Assembly (NCBI RefSeq): GCF_009760405.1
Contig: NZ_WRPP01000005.1
Coordinates: 248,001-312,000 of the forward strand
Length of the DNA: 64,000 nucleotides
From: Nocardia terrae
Lineage (GTDB): Bacteria; Actinomycetota; Actinomycetes; Mycobacteriales; Mycobacteriaceae
Reading direction: 5' to 3'
The position numbers were made by a program, and so were the translations under genes. The notes below the pieces were generated by a model. That model was not told the origin of the DNA. It saw nothing but the letters and a program-made list of their open reading frames with translations, and did not search any database. This document shows positions 42,504-50,363 of the stretch, piece by piece. Positions within the stretch are counted from its first letter, which is position 1; each line of letters opens with the position of its first letter.

Positions 42504-43277
42504 ATGCGAGATTACGGGCTCGATATCTCCGGTATGCGGCGCGACCTCGCCCTACCCGACCTGGTAGCCGAGGGCGAAGCGCTCGACGCACTGGTATCGG
42601 CCGAGCCCGACTGGTCCAAACCCACCCCGGCCGAAGGCTGGACGATCGCACACCAGATCGCCCACCTTGCAGCAGCGGACGCCAACGTCCTACTCGCCAT
42701 CCGCACACCCGAGGCATTCGACACGGTACTGAAACGAGCAGACGCCGAGGGCGCCGAACGCGCCGACATCGAAGCGGCCGCAGGCGCAGCGCAACCCCGC
42801 GCAGCTCTACTGAACCAATGGCGCACGGGCCGCACCGAAGTGGCCGCTGCCCTGCGCGACCTCCCCACCGACAAGAGTTTCCCCTGGTTCGGCTCGGACA
42901 TGACCGCCGACCTCGCGATCCCCCTCCGCCTCATGGAAACCTGGGCCCACGGCCAGGACATCTTCGACACCCTCGGCGTCCCCCACGTCCCGACCACCCG
43001 CCTCCGCTTCATCGCCGAGTTGGGCGTGATCGGCCGCGGCCTGTCCTTCTACGCCGCCCAACTCCCCATCCCCACAGCCCCTTTCCGCATCGAACTGACC
43101 GCCCCGGACGGCACCCCGTGGGTCTGGGGCCCCACCGACGCCCCCCAGCAGATCCACGGCACCGCCCACGACTTCTGCCTCCTCGTCACCCACCGCAAAC
43201 CCCTCACCGCCGCCACCCTCACAGCGGTAGGCACCGACGCCCAAACCTGGCTCGAAAACGCCCGCGTCTACCTCTGA
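42504..43277 (+). CDS. TIGR03084-family DinB-like metalloprotein
   Basis: 257 residues. PTPAEGWTIAHQIAHLAAADANV near the N-terminus, ETWAHGQDIFDTLGV in the middle and the C-terminal AHDFCLLVTHRKP are the landmarks of the TIGR03084 branch of mycothiol-dependent maleylpyruvate isomerase-like proteins. The His of AHQIAH, the His of WAHGQD and a nearby Glu would bind the metal. Substrate unknown. Second DinB-like protein in the window (see 15170). Confidence 0.85.
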   Translation: MRDYGLDISGMRRDLALPDLVAEGEALDALVSAEPDWSKPTPAEGWTIAHQIAHLAAADANVLLAIRTPEAFDTVLKRADAEGAERADIEAAAGAAQPRAALLNQWRTGRTEVAAALRDLPTDKSFPWFGSDMTADLAIPLRLMETWAHGQDIFDTLGVPHVPTTRLRFIAELGVIGRGLSFYAAQLPIPTAPFRIELTAPDGTPWVWGPTDAPQQIHGTAHDFCLLVTHRKPLTAATLTAVGTDAQTWLENARVYL

Positions 43278-43303
43278 CCTCGCCGAGCCACATTTCCCAT
43301 AGG

Positions 43304-43327
43304 CAAACTTTCCCATAGGAAAGTTTG
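43304..43327. promoter_or_regulatory. Perfect 10-bp-arm palindrome before a TetR gene
   Basis: CAAACTTTCC (43304-43313) and GGAAAGTTTG (43318-43327) around CATA, ending 13 bp before the GTG of the TetR gene. A near-copy, TTTCCCATAGGCAAA, lies just upstream at 43293-43307 in direct repeat. A strong autoregulatory operator, covering also the downstream desaturase gene. Confidence 0.75.
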
Positions 43328-43340
43328 ATACGGTGCCGCG

Positions 43341-43958
43341 GTGGCCGACGAACATGAACTGGGACTGCGGGACCGCAAGAAGATCGACACCCGGCAGGCG
43401 CTCAGCGACGCGGCGTGGACGCTGCTGGCCGAGCGCGGGGTGGAGAACCTACGACGCGATGAGATCGCGGCCCGGGTCGGGGTTTCGGTGCGGACGTTCA
43501 ACAACTACTTCACCACCAAATACGATGCGCTGGCCTACCGGCAGGTCGAGCGCCTACAGCACAATGTCGCGACACTGCGAGCCAGGCCGGCCGACGAGAG
43601 TCTGTGGGACGCAATCACGGTCGCGTTCGTCGAGTCGGCCGATACCGGCACGCAACCGAGTCCGGCGCGGCAGACCGTGCTGCGGGATCTGATGAATCGC
43701 CCGGCGATGCGCACCGCCGTGTCGAAGGTGTGCTTCACCAACGACGAGTTGATCGACGTGATCGCCGCCCGGACCGGAACCGACCCGGCCCGCGATGTCT
43801 ACCCACGGCTGGTGGCGGCCGCCGTCGGCGCGGCCTGGCAATCAACCGCCGAGGTCTTTCTGCAAGCGGATTCGCCGGTCTCCTCGCACTCGTTGCTGCG
43901 CTCGGCCTTCCAGCAGATCCGCGCCGGACTTCCCGACCCCTCGGTCCAAAACCGTTAG
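43341..43958 (+). CDS. TetR-family regulator of the acyl desaturase gene
   Basis: 205 residues from GTG 43341. Basic start LRDRKKIDTRQALSDAAWTLL and HTH IAARVGVSVRTFNNYFTTKYDAL. The FNNYF motif is shared with mycobacterial TetR proteins near lipid genes. Directly preceded by a long palindrome; 19 nt before the desaturase gene in the same direction. It likely represses both and responds to acyl-CoA or fatty acid (inference). Confidence 0.88.
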   Translation: MADEHELGLRDRKKIDTRQALSDAAWTLLAERGVENLRRDEIAARVGVSVRTFNNYFTTKYDALAYRQVERLQHNVATLRARPADESLWDAITVAFVESADTGTQPSPARQTVLRDLMNRPAMRTAVSKVCFTNDELIDVIAARTGTDPARDVYPRLVAAAVGAAWQSTAEVFLQADSPVSSHSLLRSAFQQIRAGLPDPSVQNR

Positions 43959-43977
43959 TCTTCAGAGGAACAGCGAT

Positions 43978-44991
43978 ATGACCAGACCACTGACCCAACT
44001 GGAAATGCTCGTCGAACTCGAGCCGATCGCCGAGCAGAACCTCAACCGCCATCTCTCCATGGCCAAGGACTGGCACCCCCACGACTACATCCCGTGGGAC
44101 CACGGCCGTAACTTCGCCGCACTCGGTGGAATCGACTGGGACCCCGAGCAATCCACTCTGTCCGAGGTCGCCAAGGCCGCGATGGTCACCAACCTCCTCA
44201 CCGAGGACAATCTCCCCTCCTACCACCGCGAAATCGCCGAGAACTTCTCCTCCGACGGCGCTTGGGGCACCTGGGTCGGCCGCTGGACCGCCGAGGAGAA
44301 CCGCCACGGGATCGTGCTGCGCGACTACCTCGTCGTCACTCGCGGCGTCGACCCGGTCGCCCTCGAACAAGCTCGCATGACCCATATGACGCATGGCTTC
44401 TCCGCGATGAACATCGCCCGCGACAAAGTCGGCCCCCTCACCGATATCGCCGACGTCGGTCTCCTGCACTCGCTGGCCTACGTCACCTTCCAAGAACTGG
44501 CCACCCGGGTCAGCCATCGCAACACCGGCAGGTCATGCAACGACCCCCTCGCCGACCGCATGCTGGCTCGCATCGCCGCCGACGAAAACCTCCACATGAT
44601 CTTCTACCGCAACCTCTGCGCCGCTGCCCTCGACCTCGCCCCCGACCAAACCCTCGCCGCGATCACCCTGATGTTGAAGAACTTCCAGATGCCCGGCGTC
44701 GGCATGCCCAACTGGCGACGTAACGCCGTCCTCATGGCCAAACACGGCATCTACGACCTCCGCCAGCACCTCGACGAAGTCGTGCTACCCGTCCTGCGCG
44801 CATGGAAGATATTCGAGCGCAACGACTTCACTGCCCACGGCGATCACCTACGCAACGACCTCGGCGCCTACCTCGACAATTTGCGAACCGACACCATCCG
44901 CTTCGAGGAACAACGAGACCGATCCCTGGCCCGAGCAGCCGCCCGCCGCTCCTCCGCCGGAACTCTCGCACCATCCTCGGATCGAGGCTGA
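43978..44991 (+). CDS. Acyl-[acyl-carrier-protein] desaturase (DesA type)
   Basis: 337 residues from ATG 43978 (AGAGG upstream). Soluble ferritin-like di-iron desaturase: ligands in EENRH (106-110) and DENLH (202-206), with preceding Glu and WTAEENRHGIVLRDYL, as in plant stearoyl-ACP desaturase and mycobacterial DesA1/DesA2. It introduces cis double bonds in ACP-bound acyl chains, needed for unsaturated fatty acids and meromycolate. Its acceptor could be the AcpM-like protein encoded 1.1 kb away. The C-terminal tail is Arg/Ser/Ala-rich and may be disordered. Confidence 0.92.
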   Translation: MTRPLTQLEMLVELEPIAEQNLNRHLSMAKDWHPHDYIPWDHGRNFAALGGIDWDPEQSTLSEVAKAAMVTNLLTEDNLPSYHREIAENFSSDGAWGTWVGRWTAEENRHGIVLRDYLVVTRGVDPVALEQARMTHMTHGFSAMNIARDKVGPLTDIADVGLLHSLAYVTFQELATRVSHRNTGRSCNDPLADRMLARIAADENLHMIFYRNLCAAALDLAPDQTLAAITLMLKNFQMPGVGMPNWRRNAVLMAKHGIYDLRQHLDEVVLPVLRAWKIFERNDFTAHGDHLRNDLGAYLDNLRTDTIRFEEQRDRSLARAAARRSSAGTLAPSSDRG

Positions 44992-45013
44992 GTTGTTCAA
45001 GATCAAGGAGCTC

Positions 45014-46018
45014 TCATCGTGGGGAATTGTCCGGGTTTCCGCACTGACGGCTCCCTGATCTTGTGGTCGGCGCAGGGTTTGGGGGGTGGGTGGTGGGGTG
45101 GTTTACGGAGATGGTTAGAGCGGCGCAGAGCCAGTCGTGGGGTGGGCCGACGGTGATGTCGGTTCCGAGGAGGCGGTGGGTCAGGGTCCAGAAGCGGTGG
45201 GTTCGGGGGTCGGGGGTGGGTGAGGCGGTGTGGAGTTGTTTGCGGAAGCGGGGGGAGTCGTTTTCGCCGCGGGCGGTGGCGTGGGCTTGGACGAAGCGGT
45301 CGAGTTCGTTGCCGGGGGTTGGGGGTGCGGCGGTCGATACCAGGGGGATCAAGTCGGAGATTACGTCGCCGACTTCGTTGAAGAGGCGGTGGCGGTCGCG
45401 GATCGATTCGGGGGCGTGACGCCAATATTGGTTTCGCACAGTGGTTTTCAGGGTTGGGTCGGCGGCGAGGGCGGCTAGTTCGGCGTAGGCGAGGACGTCG
45501 GCGGCGGAGGGGTTGGTGGGTGGTTCGGGGACGTTGCCGCAGACCCACCTTTCGACGTCGGATGTGGGTAGTGGGGCGAGGATGCGGCGCCAGTAGCGGA
45601 TCAGGCAGTCGTGGGCTGCGCCGGGCTCCTGGGCGGCGGCCAGCAGGGCGAGTCGGGCGGATCGGTGTGAGGGGGCGGCGGATTCGATGGCTCGGAGGGA
45701 GGCGCGGCGCCAGGCGAGGGATCTGAATTCCAGGTCGAGGCGGGCGCTTTCGGCGGTGATGGCTTCGGGGATCGACAGGGTGCCGTGCAACACCTCGGTG
45801 ATCGTGCCGAGGCCGAGGCCGAGGGCTCGTAGTCGCTTCACGAGGACGAGGCGTTCGGTGGCGCTGTCCGCGTCGAACAGGCGGTGGCCGCCGGGGCTGC
45901 GGTGGGACTCGAGAATGCCCTCGTCGCAGTAGAAACGGATTGTTCGGACCGGTAAACCGCTGGCGCGCGCCAATTCTCCGATGCTCAGCAGCGCATCGGG
46001 TTGTGTGTCGTCTGTCAC
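45014..46018 (-). CDS. MerR-family transcriptional regulator
   Basis: 334 residues from GTG 46018 (GGAGG 11 nt upstream; GTG 46036 is an alternative). MerR HTH and wing: LLSIGELARASGLPVRTIRFY then GILESHRSPGGHRLFDADS. A long C-terminal ligand region of about 230 residues without Cys metal-binding clusters suggests an organic ligand. Divergent from the ACP/SRPBCC genes; a MerR-type promoter with a 20-bp spacer lies between. The end of the protein is Pro/Thr-rich. Convergent with the desaturase gene. Confidence 0.85.
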   Translation of the reverse strand: MTDDTQPDALLSIGELARASGLPVRTIRFYCDEGILESHRSPGGHRLFDADSATERLVLVKRLRALGLGLGTITEVLHGTLSIPEAITAESARLDLEFRSLAWRRASLRAIESAAPSHRSARLALLAAAQEPGAAHDCLIRYWRRILAPLPTSDVERWVCGNVPEPPTNPSAADVLAYAELAALAADPTLKTTVRNQYWRHAPESIRDRHRLFNEVGDVISDLIPLVSTAAPPTPGNELDRFVQAHATARGENDSPRFRKQLHTASPTPDPRTHRFWTLTHRLLGTDITVGPPHDWLCAALTISVNHPTTHPPNPAPTTRSGSRQCGNPDNSPR

Positions 46019-46024
46019 AAGCTG

Positions 46025-46056
46025 TTGAACCTCCACCCCGCTGGAGCTTTTAGCGT
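46025..46056 (+). promoter_or_regulatory. MerR-type promoter with overlong spacer
   Basis: TTGAAC (46025-46030) and TAGCGT (46051-46056) are -35 and -10 candidates 20 bp apart, with the dyad CTCCA-N6-TGGAG (46031-46046) between them. MerR activators act on just such 19-20 bp spacers by untwisting DNA. It points at the ACP gene and overlaps the 5' end of the MerR gene. Confidence 0.6.
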
Positions 46057-46095
46057 ACGGAGACCGACGTTCGTTACATCGAGGAGAGTGAAGCC

Positions 46096-46401
46096 GTGGC
46101 AACCACGCAGGAAGACATCGTCGCCGGGATTGCGGAGATCGTTGAGGAGATAACGGGAATCGAGGCCGCGGAGGTGACGTTCGAGAAACACTTCGTGGAT
46201 GATCTCGACATCGATTCGCTGTCACTGGTGGAGATCGCGGTGCAGCTCGAGGACAAGTACGGCGTGAAGGTTCCCGATGAGGATCTGTCGAGGTTGCGGA
46301 CCGTCGGCGATGCGGTCACCTACGTGCAGAAGATGGAGGCGGAGAAGCCGGAGCTCGCCGCGGAGATGGAGGCGAAATACAAGGAGGGGCAGTCGAATTG
46401 A
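46096..46401 (+). CDS. Acyl carrier protein, AcpM-like
   Basis: 101 residues from GTG 46096 (GAGGAGAG upstream). FVDDLDIDSLSLVEIAVQ holds the phosphopantetheine Ser41 and resembles mycobacterial AcpM (FVDDLDIDSLSMVEIAVQ by memory); KVPDEDLSRLRTVGDAV and a charged C-terminal extension (about 20 residues beyond a usual ACP) are also AcpM features. But it does not lie with fabD-kasA-kasB, so it is an additional, MerR-controlled carrier. Coupled to the next gene by a TTGA overlap. Confidence 0.88.
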   Translation: MATTQEDIVAGIAEIVEEITGIEAAEVTFEKHFVDDLDIDSLSLVEIAVQLEDKYGVKVPDEDLSRLRTVGDAVTYVQKMEAEKPELAAEMEAKYKEGQSN

Positions 46402-46841
46402 TCGCCGACCCGCTGTTGAATCCGGCGACGATCGAGCTCGGCAGCTTCTTTCCGCAGCCGCCCGGCACCGTGTGGCGGGCATTGACGGACCCGGATCTGC
46501 TGGCGCGGTGGCTGCTTCGGCCGACGGGCTTCGCCGCCGTGGCGGGGACTCGCTTTCGGTTCACCGTCCCTGATTCGACGTCCGACGAGATCCTCTGTGA
46601 GGTCCTGGAAGTCCAACCAGCGAGGCGATTGACCCACAGCTGGGCGTATCCCAGAGCCGACTATCCAGCCCGCTGGATTCTCGACTGGACGCTGCATCCG
46701 CAGGGGCACGGAACCCGGCTTCTGCTGCTGCAGACCGGGTTCGACCTCGGGGACCGTCGCCAGAAGATGGCGCGCAACGCCATGGAGCGCACCTGGAAAC
46801 GACGCCTGCTGCCGCGTTTGGGCGAGGTGATCCCGCACTGA
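46398..46841 (+). CDS. SRPBCC/AHSA1-like lipid-binding protein
   Basis: 147 residues from a TTG start overlapping the ACP stop (TTGA), with AAGGAGGGG upstream. FFPQPPGTVWRALTDPDLLARWL is the standard opening of AHSA1/START-like helix-grip proteins, followed by FRFTVP, ILCEVLEVQPARRLTHSW and a C-terminal helix. Such proteins bind hydrophobic ligands. Encoded with an ACP under a MerR promoter, it may bind an acyl or polyketide intermediate (inference). Convergent with the sigma-factor gene. Confidence 0.8.
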   Translation: MIADPLLNPATIELGSFFPQPPGTVWRALTDPDLLARWLLRPTGFAAVAGTRFRFTVPDSTSDEILCEVLEVQPARRLTHSWAYPRADYPARWILDWTLHPQGHGTRLLLLQTGFDLGDRRQKMARNAMERTWKRRLLPRLGEVIPH

Positions 46842-46842
46842 C

Positions 46843-47988
46843 TCAGGACCGCAGCGCCTGCCGGATTCGAGCCGCCTCGCGGGTGAGGTGATCACGCTCG
46901 GGCACCGTGGTGGCCAGGCGGGCTGCTTCTACGTACAAGGCGGCGGCCTCCTCGAGGTCGCCGCCGCGTTCGTGGAGGTAGGCGCGCGCCGCGCAGTGGC
47001 GGGGCAGTTCCGGATCCAGATCGGCGAGCGCGGCCAGTCCGGCGCGAGGTCCGTCCGCCTCGCCGACCGCCACCGCGCGATTGAGCCGCACGATCGGGCT
47101 GGGCGTCAGCGTCAGCAGTTCGTCGTACCACTCGACGATCTGCACCCAGTCCGTCTCGGCGGTGCTCGGGGCGTCCGCGTGCAGCGCGGCGATCGCGGCC
47201 TGCGCCTGATATTCGCCGAGCCGGTCGCGGGCCAGCGCGGCCTGCAGTATCGCCACACCCTCGGCGATGAGGCCGGTGTCCCAACGGGATCGGTCCTGCT
47301 GCGCGAGCGGCACCAGGCGAGCCCCGGGTCCGGTCCGTGAGGCCCGCCGGGCGTGATGCAGCAGCATCAGCGCCAGCAGGCCCGAGACCTCGGGCTCGTC
47401 GGTGGCCGCCGCGAGCTGGCGGGTGAGACGGATGGCCTCGGCCGCCAGGTCGATGTCCCCGCCGTAGCCCTCGTTGAACACGAGGTAGAGCACGTGCAGC
47501 ACGGTCGCGAGGTCGCCCGGCCGATCGAGCGGCAGTCCGGCGATGCGCCGCTTGGCCCGGCTGATCCGCTGGGCCATGGTCGCTTCGGGGACCAGGTAGG
47601 CCGCGGCGATCTGCCGCGTGGTCAGGCCGCCGACCGCCCGCAGGGTCAACGCGACGGCCGAGCCGGGCGGCAGGGAGGGATGCGCGCACAGGAAATACAG
47701 CCACAACGAGTCGTCCGTGGCGGACACCGGACCCGCCGGCGGATCGAACTCCACGGTGAGTTCCCGTCCCCGCCTGGATGTTTCGGCGCGGGCGGCGTCG
47801 AGGAACTTGTGCCACGCGGCCGCGACCAGCCACGCCTTGGCATCGCGGGGCGGATCGTCCGGCCAGGTCTCCAGGGCCCGGATCAGCGCCTCCTGCACCG
47901 CGTCCTCGGCCGCCGCGAACTCGGCCCCGCGGCGTACGAGGACACCGATCACCGCGGGTACCAGGTCGCGCAGCAGAGATTCGTTCAC
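46843..47988 (-). CDS. ECF-type sigma factor with C-terminal helical domain (DGPF-linked, ECF42-like)
   Basis: 381 residues from GTG 47988 (GTGA overlap with the DGPF gene). Sigma region 2 AAAEDAVQEALIRALETWPDD, region 4 LTTRQIAAAYLVPEATMAQRISRAK, then a 220-residue TPR-like extension (ETDWVQIVEWYDELLTLTPSP and NRAVAVGEADGP). Sigma factors of this build (ECF42) are encoded next to YCII/DGPF proteins and lack an anti-sigma factor; activity is controlled through the extension. Last gene of a three-gene operon. Confidence 0.9.
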   Translation of the reverse strand: MNESLLRDLVPAVIGVLVRRGAEFAAAEDAVQEALIRALETWPDDPPRDAKAWLVAAAWHKFLDAARAETSRRGRELTVEFDPPAGPVSATDDSLWLYFLCAHPSLPPGSAVALTLRAVGGLTTRQIAAAYLVPEATMAQRISRAKRRIAGLPLDRPGDLATVLHVLYLVFNEGYGGDIDLAAEAIRLTRQLAAATDEPEVSGLLALMLLHHARRASRTGPGARLVPLAQQDRSRWDTGLIAEGVAILQAALARDRLGEYQAQAAIAALHADAPSTAETDWVQIVEWYDELLTLTPSPIVRLNRAVAVGEADGPRAGLAALADLDPELPRHCAARAYLHERGGDLEEAAALYVEAARLATTVPERDHLTREAARIRQALRS

Positions 47989-48392
47989 TCGCTCACCGTG
48001 GGCCACTCGGTGAGGAAGGGCCGCAGTTCGAGCCATTCGTGGATCGGTTTCCCACCCGCGCCCGGAGCCGCGGACAGTTCGGCGGCCAGCTCGAGCGCCC
48101 GCTCGTAGCTCTCGACGTCGATGATCGTCCATCCCGCGATCAAGTCCTTGGTCTCCGGGAACGGCCCGTCCGTGACAGGCGGCCTGCCCTCGCCGTCGGA
48201 GCGCACGAACGTGCCCTGCGGGGACAGCGCCCGATGGTCGACGAATTCGCCGGTCCCCCGCAGCCGCTCGGCGAAATCCTCCATGTACTGCACGTGGTCG
48301 ATCAGCTCCTGCGGCGTCCACTGATCCATCGGCACGTTGTTGACCGCGTCCGGCGCACCCCGATAGTGCTTGAGCAAAAGGTATTTGGGCAT
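47985..48392 (-). CDS. YCII-related DGPF-domain protein
   Basis: 135 residues with the signature PPVTDGPFPETKDLIAGWTIIDV. The YCII fold is a small alpha-beta barrel with a conserved His/Asp pair. Always paired with ECF42-type sigma factors; described as target-gene products and perhaps sensors of that pathway. Middle gene of the PPOX-DGPF-sigma operon. Confidence 0.9.
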   Translation of the reverse strand: MPKYLLLKHYRGAPDAVNNVPMDQWTPQELIDHVQYMEDFAERLRGTGEFVDHRALSPQGTFVRSDGEGRPPVTDGPFPETKDLIAGWTIIDVESYERALELAAELSAAPGAGGKPIHEWLELRPFLTEWPTVSE

Positions 48393-48408
48393 GGCGATCT
48401 CCTCCCGT

Positions 48409-48906
48409 TCAGGCGTTCTGGCGCTCGGCCCGCTCGCGGATCAGTTCCTCGACCGCGCTCGGCAGCGTGGTGTCGAAGTCGATGAGCTTGACCCAGGTCG
48501 GGGTGATGACGATCCGGACCATCCCGTCATAGAGCGAGCGAACCTCCGCCTCCCACTCGACGCGCTGCTCGGCGGTCATCTCGTAGCTGCCGTTCATCTG
48601 CAGATACTCCTCGGGAATCCCGTCGACCACGTCCAGCTCCGCCCGCCCCCGGATGAGCAGGATCTTCGGCGGATGCACTTCGGTGTCGATGGTCAGCGCG
48701 ACCGCGGGATTCGCCCGCAGCGACGCCAGCTTCGGCGCGTTCTTCGTCGTGCAGACCACGATCTGCGACCCGTTCCAGGTGAAGGCGATCGGGATGTTGC
48801 GGGGGGTGCCGTCCTTGGCGACGTACGCCATCCGCAGCAGGTCCCTGGCCAGCAGCTCCTGGCTGATCGGGCGGTTCAGGATCTCGGAGATCTCGTTGGT
48901 TTCCAT
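48409..48906 (-). CDS. Pyridoxamine 5'-phosphate oxidase-family protein
   Basis: 165 residues, split beta-barrel: RMAYVAKDGTPRNIPIAFTWNG, then KLASLRANPAVALTIDTE and VRIVITPTWVKLIDFDTTLPS. F420/FMN-dependent oxidoreductase-type fold with unknown substrate. 16 nt before the DGPF gene and in the same direction, so likely part of the ECF sigma regulon. Confidence 0.8.
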   Translation of the reverse strand: METNEISEILNRPISQELLARDLLRMAYVAKDGTPRNIPIAFTWNGSQIVVCTTKNAPKLASLRANPAVALTIDTEVHPPKILLIRGRAELDVVDGIPEEYLQMNGSYEMTAEQRVEWEAEVRSLYDGMVRIVITPTWVKLIDFDTTLPSAVEELIRERAERQNA

Positions 48907-49008
48907 CGCGGTAGCTCCTTCGGTGTATTGGGGCCTCCTCGGCCCTTCTTACCCCTGGGACGGAGCCGGGTCAGCGTTCTCGACATCCACCGCGGGAAAA
49001 CCTCCGAA

Positions 49009-49170
49009 CTAATTTCGGATCCAGCTCCGCACCCAGGTGCGGGACCCGGCCGCGTGGACCTCACTGCGATCCAGCCGCTGCGGCTGCTGCCGACCGGCCG
49101 CGACGACCACGCGCCACGCCACCGCCATGAGCACCACGGCCATCACTATGAGCACGACACCGATGATCAT
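49009..49170 (-). CDS. Small single-pass membrane protein, unknown
   Basis: 53 residues from ATG 49170 behind GGAGGGGGAGAAGAA. A hydrophobic helix IIGVVLIVMAVVLMAVAWRV (2-21) is followed by a basic cytoplasmic tail ending TWVRSWIRN. No family recognised. The good ribosome binding site and helix support a real gene. Confidence 0.5.
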   Translation of the reverse strand: MIIGVVLIVMAVVLMAVAWRVVVAAGRQQPQRLDRSEVHAAGSRTWVRSWIRN

Positions 49171-49229
49171 TTCTTCTCCCCCTCCGGGCTCGCGTCCGCG
49201 GTCCCCGGCCCATAGTAGCGACGCGGGCG

Positions 49230-50363
49230 TCATCCCATCAGTTCATATTTGCCGACGATCTCGGGGTCGAAGTCGATGCCGAGGCCGGGGCGGGCGGGGA
49301 GGTGGACCTTGTTGTCGGCGTAGTGGAGTCGCGATTCGGGGGTCAGGAGGAGTTCGAAGTTGTAGATGCCTTTCTCGAGGGCGAAGTACTCGACCACCAG
49401 GGCATTGGGGATCGCGCCGCAGAGGTGGACGTGCAGGTTGTGATGCCAGTGCGGGGCCATGTGAAGCCCGAACGTCGCTGCGGTGGAGGCGATTCGGAGC
49501 CATTCGGTGACACCGCCCGCGACACCGGCGTCGCATTGGAGGACGGGGATGCCCGCTTCGATGAGGGGGCGGAATTCCCAGCGGGTCTGGTGGATCTCCC
49601 CGGTGGCGACGGGTGTGCGGATGGTGCGGGCGAGTTCGGCGTGGCCCGCGACGGATTCGGGTGAGAGGGGTTCCTCGAACCACCAGAGCGGGCGATCACC
49701 GGCGGCGCGTTCGAAAGCTTCGATGGCCGTACGGGCTTCGTGGACCGAGCGGTAGCCGTTGTTGGCGTCCAGGGAGAGTCGCCCGCTCTCACCGATGGCC
49801 TCGATCGCGGCGGCGACGCGGCGGGCGTCCTCGGCGACGGACAGGCCGCCGACCTTGATCTTGTGGTCGGTGAAGCCCTGGGAGGCGTTGAATTCGATCT
49901 CGCGCACCACCGCCTCGGTCCAGGAACCCTCGTCGGGCCGGTAGTAGCCGCCCGAGGCGTAGGACGGCAGCGGATCGGTGGAACCGCCGAGGAAACTCAC
50001 CAGCGGCAACCCGGCGCGTTTGGCGCGCAGGTCCCACAGGGCGATATCGAGGGCCGACAGGGCGCGGATCACGGTACCGCGCCGGCCTTCGAGCAGGGTC
50101 TCCTGGTAGGCGCGCTCCCACAGGCCCGCCACATCGTTCTCGTCCGCACCCAGATACACCGGCGCGAGCAGATCGTCGACGGCCAGCTTGGCCAGCAGGC
50201 CCGCGCCGGTCCCGGCGTAGGTGTATCCGACCCCGCTGTAACCGTCGGCGGTCCCGACCTCGACCAGCAGGTAGTGGCGAACATTCAACTCGCGGTTGGA
50301 CATTCGGGTCGGCTTGTCGACGGGGACGGCGACCGCGCGGGTACGGATGCTGGTGATGGTCAC
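49230..50363 (-). CDS. Enolase-superfamily (mandelate racemase/MLE) enzyme
   Basis: 377 residues. Complete active-site set: Lys168/Lys170 in HKIKVGG, metal ligands Asp199 (SLDANNGY), Glu230 (WWFEEPL) and Glu256 (TGEIHQ), and His305 in MAPHWHHN. This is the mandelate racemase-type Lys/His pair used to abstract an alpha proton from a hydroxy acid. Last gene of a four-gene operon with a split TPP decarboxylase and an aldehyde dehydrogenase (4-nt overlap), so it probably racemises or dehydrates the acid that feeds them. Substrate not deducible. Confidence 0.88.
   Translation of the reverse strand: MTITSIRTRAVAVPVDKPTRMSNRELNVRHYLLVEVGTADGYSGVGYTYAGTGAGLLAKLAVDDLLAPVYLGADENDVAGLWERAYQETLLEGRRGTVIRALSALDIALWDLRAKRAGLPLVSFLGGSTDPLPSYASGGYYRPDEGSWTEAVVREIEFNASQGFTDHKIKVGGLSVAEDARRVAAAIEAIGESGRLSLDANNGYRSVHEARTAIEAFERAAGDRPLWWFEEPLSPESVAGHAELARTIRTPVATGEIHQTRWEFRPLIEAGIPVLQCDAGVAGGVTEWLRIASTAATFGLHMAPHWHHNLHVHLCGAIPNALVVEYFALEKGIYNFELLLTPESRLHYADNKVHLPARPGLGIDFDPEIVGKYELMG

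Noticed and set aside
45063..45726. Plus-strand open frames across the MerR gene
   Set aside because: Opposite a clear MerR wHTH protein; Gly/Arg/Trp-rich composition is typical of antisense frames in this genome.
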